Shown here: positions 7,801 to 10,732 of the stretch, piece by piece
Layout: every line of letters starts with the position of its first letter
Numbering within the stretch: the first letter of the stretch is position 1
Source of the DNA: JANQRV01 sp964533785
GTDB taxonomy: Bacteria; Bacteroidota; Bacteroidia; Chitinophagales; Saprospiraceae
Length of the DNA stretch: 10,732 bases
NCBI GenBank assembly: GCA_964533785.1
Contig: CAZHNG010000245.1
Location: 1-10,732 of the forward strand
Direction: 5' to 3'
Position numbers and translations under genes: made by a program
The notes under the pieces: generated by a model
The model's input: only the letters and a program-made list of their open reading frames with translations
What the model was told of the DNA's origin: nothing
The model's database searches: none

Positions 7801-8376
7801 GGCACTGTTGTCAGCTACGGTTGGGATTTCGGTGATGGCAATACTGGAGTCGGGAGTAATCCGTCGCATACCTACGATGATGCCGGCGTCTATCCAGTAA
7901 CTCTAACCGTTACCGACGAAGACGGCGCAACCAATAGCCTCTCCCGGGAGGTGTCGGTCAATCTGGAAGGCAATATCGTTGCCAATGGATCTAACTCTAA
8001 CCTGAACGAGTCTCAAACGATCAACTGGACCTCGGCCTTCACTGACGAAAATTACGTGGCAGGCAATACTGTCATTGTAAAGGTAGAATGGGATGTGGAT
8101 TGCGGGGCAACCAGCTTTAATCCAAACGGCCGGCCGGTAGGCGTTGTGCCACGCGGTAGCGGTTTCAGCCCTGGAGGCGTCACTGGGACAGGGCCTACTG
8201 TCCTGCTGGCTACCGACAACTTTGTATTATTTTCCTTTGAATTCACCAACGTGCCGAAAAAAGGGAACGCTCAGTTCATTATTTATGCCGGTACAGATGA
8301 AGACTGCGACGGGGAAGTGGATGGTGAAGCGCGGTTGGGTGTAAATGTCCACGTTTTGACGGGCGACGGCGCATAA
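4881..8376 (+). CDS. Large secreted repeat protein: duplicated unknown module, two PKD domains (interrupted by assembly gap)
   Basis: The predicted product has about 1,166 residues. ATG at 4881 is preferred over TTG at 4872 because it directly precedes a signal peptide (MKSTFTQWWLLVPLPMVVGLFLCAQAHGQ); an in-frame TAA lies at 4863. Residues about 74-460 and 485-850 are two diverged copies of one beta-rich module. Shared anchors are EVLPG(A/D)G (88 and 498), ITNTS, LTAF, VKKNG (159 and 646), PG(E/Q)-x-Q(T/S)VR(L/I)R (224 and 705) and AEFY (428 and 826). Two PKD domains follow, with WDFGD at residue 897 and again at bases 7822-7836. An unrecognised C-terminal domain ends in DEDCDGEVDGEARLGVNVHVLTGDGA. 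Ten N at 7642-7651 split the frame: codons start at multiples of 3 before the gap and one base later after it. PKD strand conservation (Y-x-V-T-L-T-V-T-D) predicts 15 missing bases, restoring one gene. No T9SS sorting domain or anchor is visible. It probably acts outside the cell, but its role is unknown. Confidence 0.85.
5142..7430 (+). repeat. Coding-level internal duplication of a ~400-residue module
   Basis: Copy 1 runs from about 5100 to 6260 and copy 2 from about 6333 to 7440, judged from paired protein anchors rather than DNA identity. Paired anchors start at 5142/6372, 5355/6816, 5550/6993 and 6162/7356. The offset between anchors changes from 410 to 487 and back to 398 residues. Copy 2 therefore has about 77 extra residues in its first third (near 6550-6815), and copy 1 has extra sequence in its last third. 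The DNA sequences have diverged, so the duplication is old. Confidence 0.65.
7642..7651. other. Assembly gap (10 N placeholder)
   Basis: Ten unresolved bases sit inside the first PKD domain. The frames on the two sides disagree by one base if the gap is taken as exactly 10 nt, so 10 is a placeholder rather than a measured length. Aligning with the second PKD domain (VYPVTLTVTDEDGATN) predicts 15 missing bases coding for most of T-V-T-L-T-V. A longer gap containing whole extra PKD repeats is also possible. Confidence 0.9.
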
Positions 8377-8415
8377 ACGGATGTCCCGACTCTAGATTCG
8401 TTACGTTATTTTTTA

Positions 8416-8427
8416 ATTTTTAAAAAT
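8416..8427. promoter_or_regulatory. A/T palindrome in the leader of the mosaic-protein gene
   Basis: ATTTTTAAAAAT is a perfect 12-bp palindrome 11 bases before the ATG at 8439. With the surrounding T/A tracts it forms an A/T-rich leader like those upstream of the other genes here. In Bacteroidota such leaders commonly replace a Shine-Dalgarno sequence, which fits initiation at 8439. No canonical promoter is visible in the 62-base gap, so read-through from the upstream gene is likely. Confidence 0.35.
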
Positions 8428-8438
8428 CTAATCTTCTC

Positions 8439-10732
8439 ATGAAGACGACTATAATTAACAAATTTTTCTTTGGGTTTTCTGGCGTCCCGATCTTCACCGT
8501 GCTCATCAGTATGATGATGAATGCCGGCTCGGTCGCCTCCAGCGCTGCACTGCCACCAGGTCCAGTCCCGGTTGAGTGCAGTTTCCCGATTACAGTAACT
8601 ACGGAAACCGAGCTGAACGACGCCATCGCCTGCTTTAATGCAGAAGTGGCTATCGGCGAGTATGAGATTGTTCTCGGTGCCGACATCGAGTTGACCGCCA
8701 ATTCGATGATTATTGACAACGCCTCTCCCGACGTAGAACTGATCGTCTCCGGCGGAGGATTCTCAGTAAGTGGCGGCGGCGCATGGCAGCCCTTTCACAT
8801 TGCCTTTAGCACTGTAGTAAATATGAAAAACCTGACCGTCACCAACGGTTATTCGGATACCGAAGGTGGTGGTATATACAACCTGGGAACTCTGGCGCTC
8901 GACGAGGTTAACCTTACGGATAATCAGGCCGCCAATGCAGGGGGAGGTATTTTTTCGACTGTAGGCGCTAATCTATCCATACTCAATACCACCGTTTCCA
9001 ATAATATGGCCAAGTTTGGCGGAGGCATTTACTCCTTGAGCACGACCTTTGTAGCTAACTCCACCATATCCGGGAATGCAGCTTTAGATTACGGCGGCGG
9101 TCTCTACTCCGGCGGCGGTGAAACGACCATTGCTCTAGCCACCTTTGCCGACAATTCTGCCGGGACGGCCGGTGGTTCGATATTTGCTGCCTTCAGCACA
9201 GTATCCCTTAGTAATTCCATCGTCAAGTCAGCCTCCGGAGATAACTGCGGTATTAGCGCTGATATCGACGCTGACATCATTTCGGACGGGCACAACCTGT
9301 CCAGTGATGGAAGTTGTCCGTTTGACGAAAGCGGCGATCTCAATGATGTCGATCCCAAATTGGGACCTTTGGCGGATAACGGCGGACCCACCTTGACCCA
9401 TGCCCTGCCCTTAGGAAGCCCGGCGCGAAATGCCGGCAACAACGATCTGATTCCCGACGGTATTACAACTGACCAGCGCGGCGAGCCTCGTATCTTGTCC
9501 ATCGGCGGTAATGTAGATTTGGGTGCCTTTGAAAGCAATTGCATGGCCGCAGCCGGCATTCTGGCTGTCAGCCAGAATGCCGGCTGCGAAGGCAGTGAGC
9601 TTGATTTCTCCCTCTCAGATGCATCCGGCGAAGTGATCGGCTTCCTGGTAACTTCAGAGGGAAATCTGGTCGGGCATTTTACCACAGAAGCTGCGCTCGA
9701 AGATTATTTCCTTACTGCTCCAGGTGGCGGCGCTCCTTTTAACGTATATCCTTTTGCTACCGATCTAGCAGATGAAGCTTGCCTGCAGAATGCCGCCAAC
9801 AATGGCTTTGATCTTGAAACCGTCACAACTTCCTGCTTGGACGCATGCCAGGATATTGGCGAACCGGTCGAAGTGATCGTAAATTCAAAACCTGAAGGCA
9901 CTGATGCTACGGAAAATATTCTGAATTGCCTGCCCTTTGACTATGATCTCCAGGCTAACATTAATCAGGTCGCCGAAGTAGCCTCCACCTTTGAATGGTA
10001 CGCTATCAGCGATAATCCCAGCATCGAAGGAGAATCCCTCGATCCGCAATCCGTAAGCATTATCGGCGACGTGCTGACCAATACTTCCGCAACGACGCAG
10101 TCCGTTTCCTATCGCGTTGTCCCGACTGCAACGACCGGCGGTTGCCTGGGCGCTCCATTCTTCGTAACTGTTATGGTTGAGCCCAAACCGGAACTGAGCG
10201 TTTCTCTATTCGACGTAACGGCAGAGTTCGGCAACAACACTCAGGTGATCGTAGGCGGTCAGTTCAATAGCAACATGACTTTCTTCTTGCCTGCCGGTGA
10301 TTGCCACAGCGATCCTGCTTTCTCTGTATTCGTTCCAGATGCTGGTTGCGGTAGCGGTACACCTGTTATAGCAGCTACTAACCTCACCACTGGAGCGTTC
10401 CTACAAGCTTCCGGCCCCGATGCATTTGGCGACTACGTTTTCGAAGTAGACGACGTTACCAAAGGTATTTATACCATCGAGGTAGTAGTACGCGATGATA
10501 GATTTACCGCTGCGGCTACCTTCCAATTAACCGTAAGCGATGTAACCGGCCCGATCATCGACATCCCCGGCGGTACCTTGTCTCTACAGGCACCATCCGT
10601 ATGCGAAAACGACCGCCTGCAAGTATGGTCGCTGCAAGCATCTGATGACTGCGACGGCGAAACGGCCGTACAAGTGCTTTCTGTAAACGAATTGAACTTC
10701 TTCGCAGGTCCGGCACCGTTCTTCTATAACCC
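8439..10732 (+). CDS. Giant secreted mosaic protein: beta-helix, choice-of-anchor Q, PKD-like and HYR-like regions (3'-truncated by window edge)
   Basis: The frame is open from ATG 8439 to the window end (764 codons and no stop); an in-frame TAA at 8421 makes 8439 the first start. Residues 1-35 look like a signal peptide (MKTTIINKFFFGFSGVPIFTVLIS...). Residues about 45-280 form a parallel beta-helix with PMP-like turns GGGIYN (143), GGGIFS (168), GGGIYS (194), GGGLYS (219) and GGSIF (245), spaced 25-26 residues apart. Residues 285-366 are a choice-of-anchor Q domain (HNLSSDGSC, DPKLGPLADNGGPTLTHAL, TDQRGEPR, VDLGAFES). Residues about 368-477 are a cysteine-containing Ig-like region, and 478-585 a PKD-like domain (EVIVN ... 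VLTNTSATTQSVSYRVVPT ... VEPKPELSV). From about 702 an HYR-like region (VTGPIIDIPGG, ASDDCDG) begins. It starts 62 bases after the previous gene and is probably co-transcribed. An adhesin role is inference. The C-terminus, where a T9SS signal is expected, is outside the window. Confidence 0.85.
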   Translation, partial: MKTTIINKFFFGFSGVPIFTVLISMMMNAGSVASSAALPPGPVPVECSFPITVTTETELNDAIACFNAEVAIGEYEIVLGADIELTANSMIIDNASPDVELIVSGGGFSVSGGGAWQPFHIAFSTVVNMKNLTVTNGYSDTEGGGIYNLGTLALDEVNLTDNQAANAGGGIFSTVGANLSILNTTVSNNMAKFGGGIYSLSTTFVANSTISGNAALDYGGGLYSGGGETTIALATFADNSAGTAGGSIFAAFSTVSLSNSIVKSASGDNCGISADIDADIISDGHNLSSDGSCPFDESGDLNDVDPKLGPLADNGGPTLTHALPLGSPARNAGNNDLIPDGITTDQRGEPRILSIGGNVDLGAFESNCMAAAGILAVSQNAGCEGSELDFSLSDASGEVIGFLVTSEGNLVGHFTTEAALEDYFLTAPGGGAPFNVYPFATDLADEACLQNAANNGFDLETVTTSCLDACQDIGEPVEVIVNSKPEGTDATENILNCLPFDYDLQANINQVAEVASTFEWYAISDNPSIEGESLDPQSVSIIGDVLTNTSATTQSVSYRVVPTATTGGCLGAPFFVTVMVEPKPELSVSLFDVTAEFGNNTQVIVGGQFNSNMTFFLPAGDCHSDPAFSVFVPDAGCGSGTPVIAATNLTTGAFLQASGPDAFGDYVFEVDDVTKGIYTIEVVVRDDRFTAAATFQLTVSDVTGPIIDIPGGTLSLQAPSVCENDRLQVWSLQASDDCDGETAVQVLSVNELNFFAGPAPFFYN
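9548..9588. repeat. 41-nt near-perfect palindrome inside the mosaic-protein gene
   Basis: Bases 9548-9567 are exactly complementary to 9569-9588, giving 20-bp arms with no mismatch around a single central T (9568). The core reads GCATTCTGGCTG then T then CAGCCAGAATGC. It encodes residues AAAGILAVSQNAGCEG, directly after the end of the choice-of-anchor Q domain (GAFES at 362-366). The encoded residues fit the Ig-like domain that follows, so the reading frame is intact on both sides. In RNA this would be a very stable GC-rich hairpin. Confidence 0.85.

Noticed and set aside
7501..8376. A separate gene starting at the ATG at 7501
   Set aside because: Before the gap this frame does not encode PKD residues, and only the part after the N-run is real. 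It is the continuation of the 4881 gene, displaced by the placeholder length.
9104..9685. Minus-strand open frame of 193 codons
   Set aside because: It lies wholly antisense to the beta-helix and choice-of-anchor Q coding sequence, whose motifs are unmistakable. Its serine/proline-rich translation is typical of an antisense shadow.
1..10732. CRISPR array, tRNA/rRNA genes, transposase or phage genes
   Set aside because: I saw no regularly spaced repeats, no tRNA-like cloverleaf or rRNA sequence, and no recombinase or transposase motifs. The fibre-like module in the 2369-3190 gene is a Bacteroidota surface-protein domain and not evidence of a prophage.

Overview
The window looks like a chromosomal stretch from a marine or sludge-type member of the Bacteroidota, most likely the Saprospiraceae/Lewinella group. 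The clues are a type IX secretion (T9SS) C-terminal sorting domain, several protein architectures typical of that phylum (a fibre-like N-terminal module joined to DUF1566, PKD domains, a choice-of-anchor Q beta-helix, a PKD-like plus HYR-like mosaic), and start codons preceded by A/T-rich leaders rather than Shine-Dalgarno sequences. The genus-level placement is inference. A run of ten N at 7642-7651 shows that this is a scaffolded draft assembly.

Layout. (1) 1-2170, plus strand: the C-terminal three quarters of a UPF0182-family membrane protein whose start lies before the window. (2) 2188-2350: a long hairpin and a weaker one between convergent genes. (3) 2369-4276, minus strand: three short genes read in the order lipoprotein (4276-3767), small T9SS cargo (3709-3194), fibre-like/DUF1566 protein (3190-2369). 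They are tightly spaced and look like one operon of exported proteins. (4) 4277-4880: an A/T-rich, roughly 600-base divergent intergenic region with a 13-bp tandem repeat and several small inverted repeats. (5) 4881-8376, plus strand: a secreted protein of about 1,166 residues made of two diverged copies of an unrecognised module of about 400 residues, two PKD domains and an unrecognised C-terminal domain. The N-run falls inside its first PKD domain and breaks the reading frame only artificially. (6) 8439 to the window end, plus strand: a very large secreted mosaic protein (PMP-like beta-helix, choice-of-anchor Q, immunoglobulin-like, PKD-like and HYR-like regions) with no stop codon in the window. 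It contains a 41-nt near-perfect palindrome at a domain boundary.

Apart from the UPF0182 protein, every gene here encodes an exported or envelope protein with no enzymatic signature, so the locus reads as a cell-surface/adhesion region. Nothing directly shows a defence system, a mobile element, a CRISPR array, or a tRNA or rRNA gene. The most unusual items are the duplicated unknown module in the 4881-8376 gene, the palindrome at 9548-9588, and the compact three-gene exported cassette on the minus strand.
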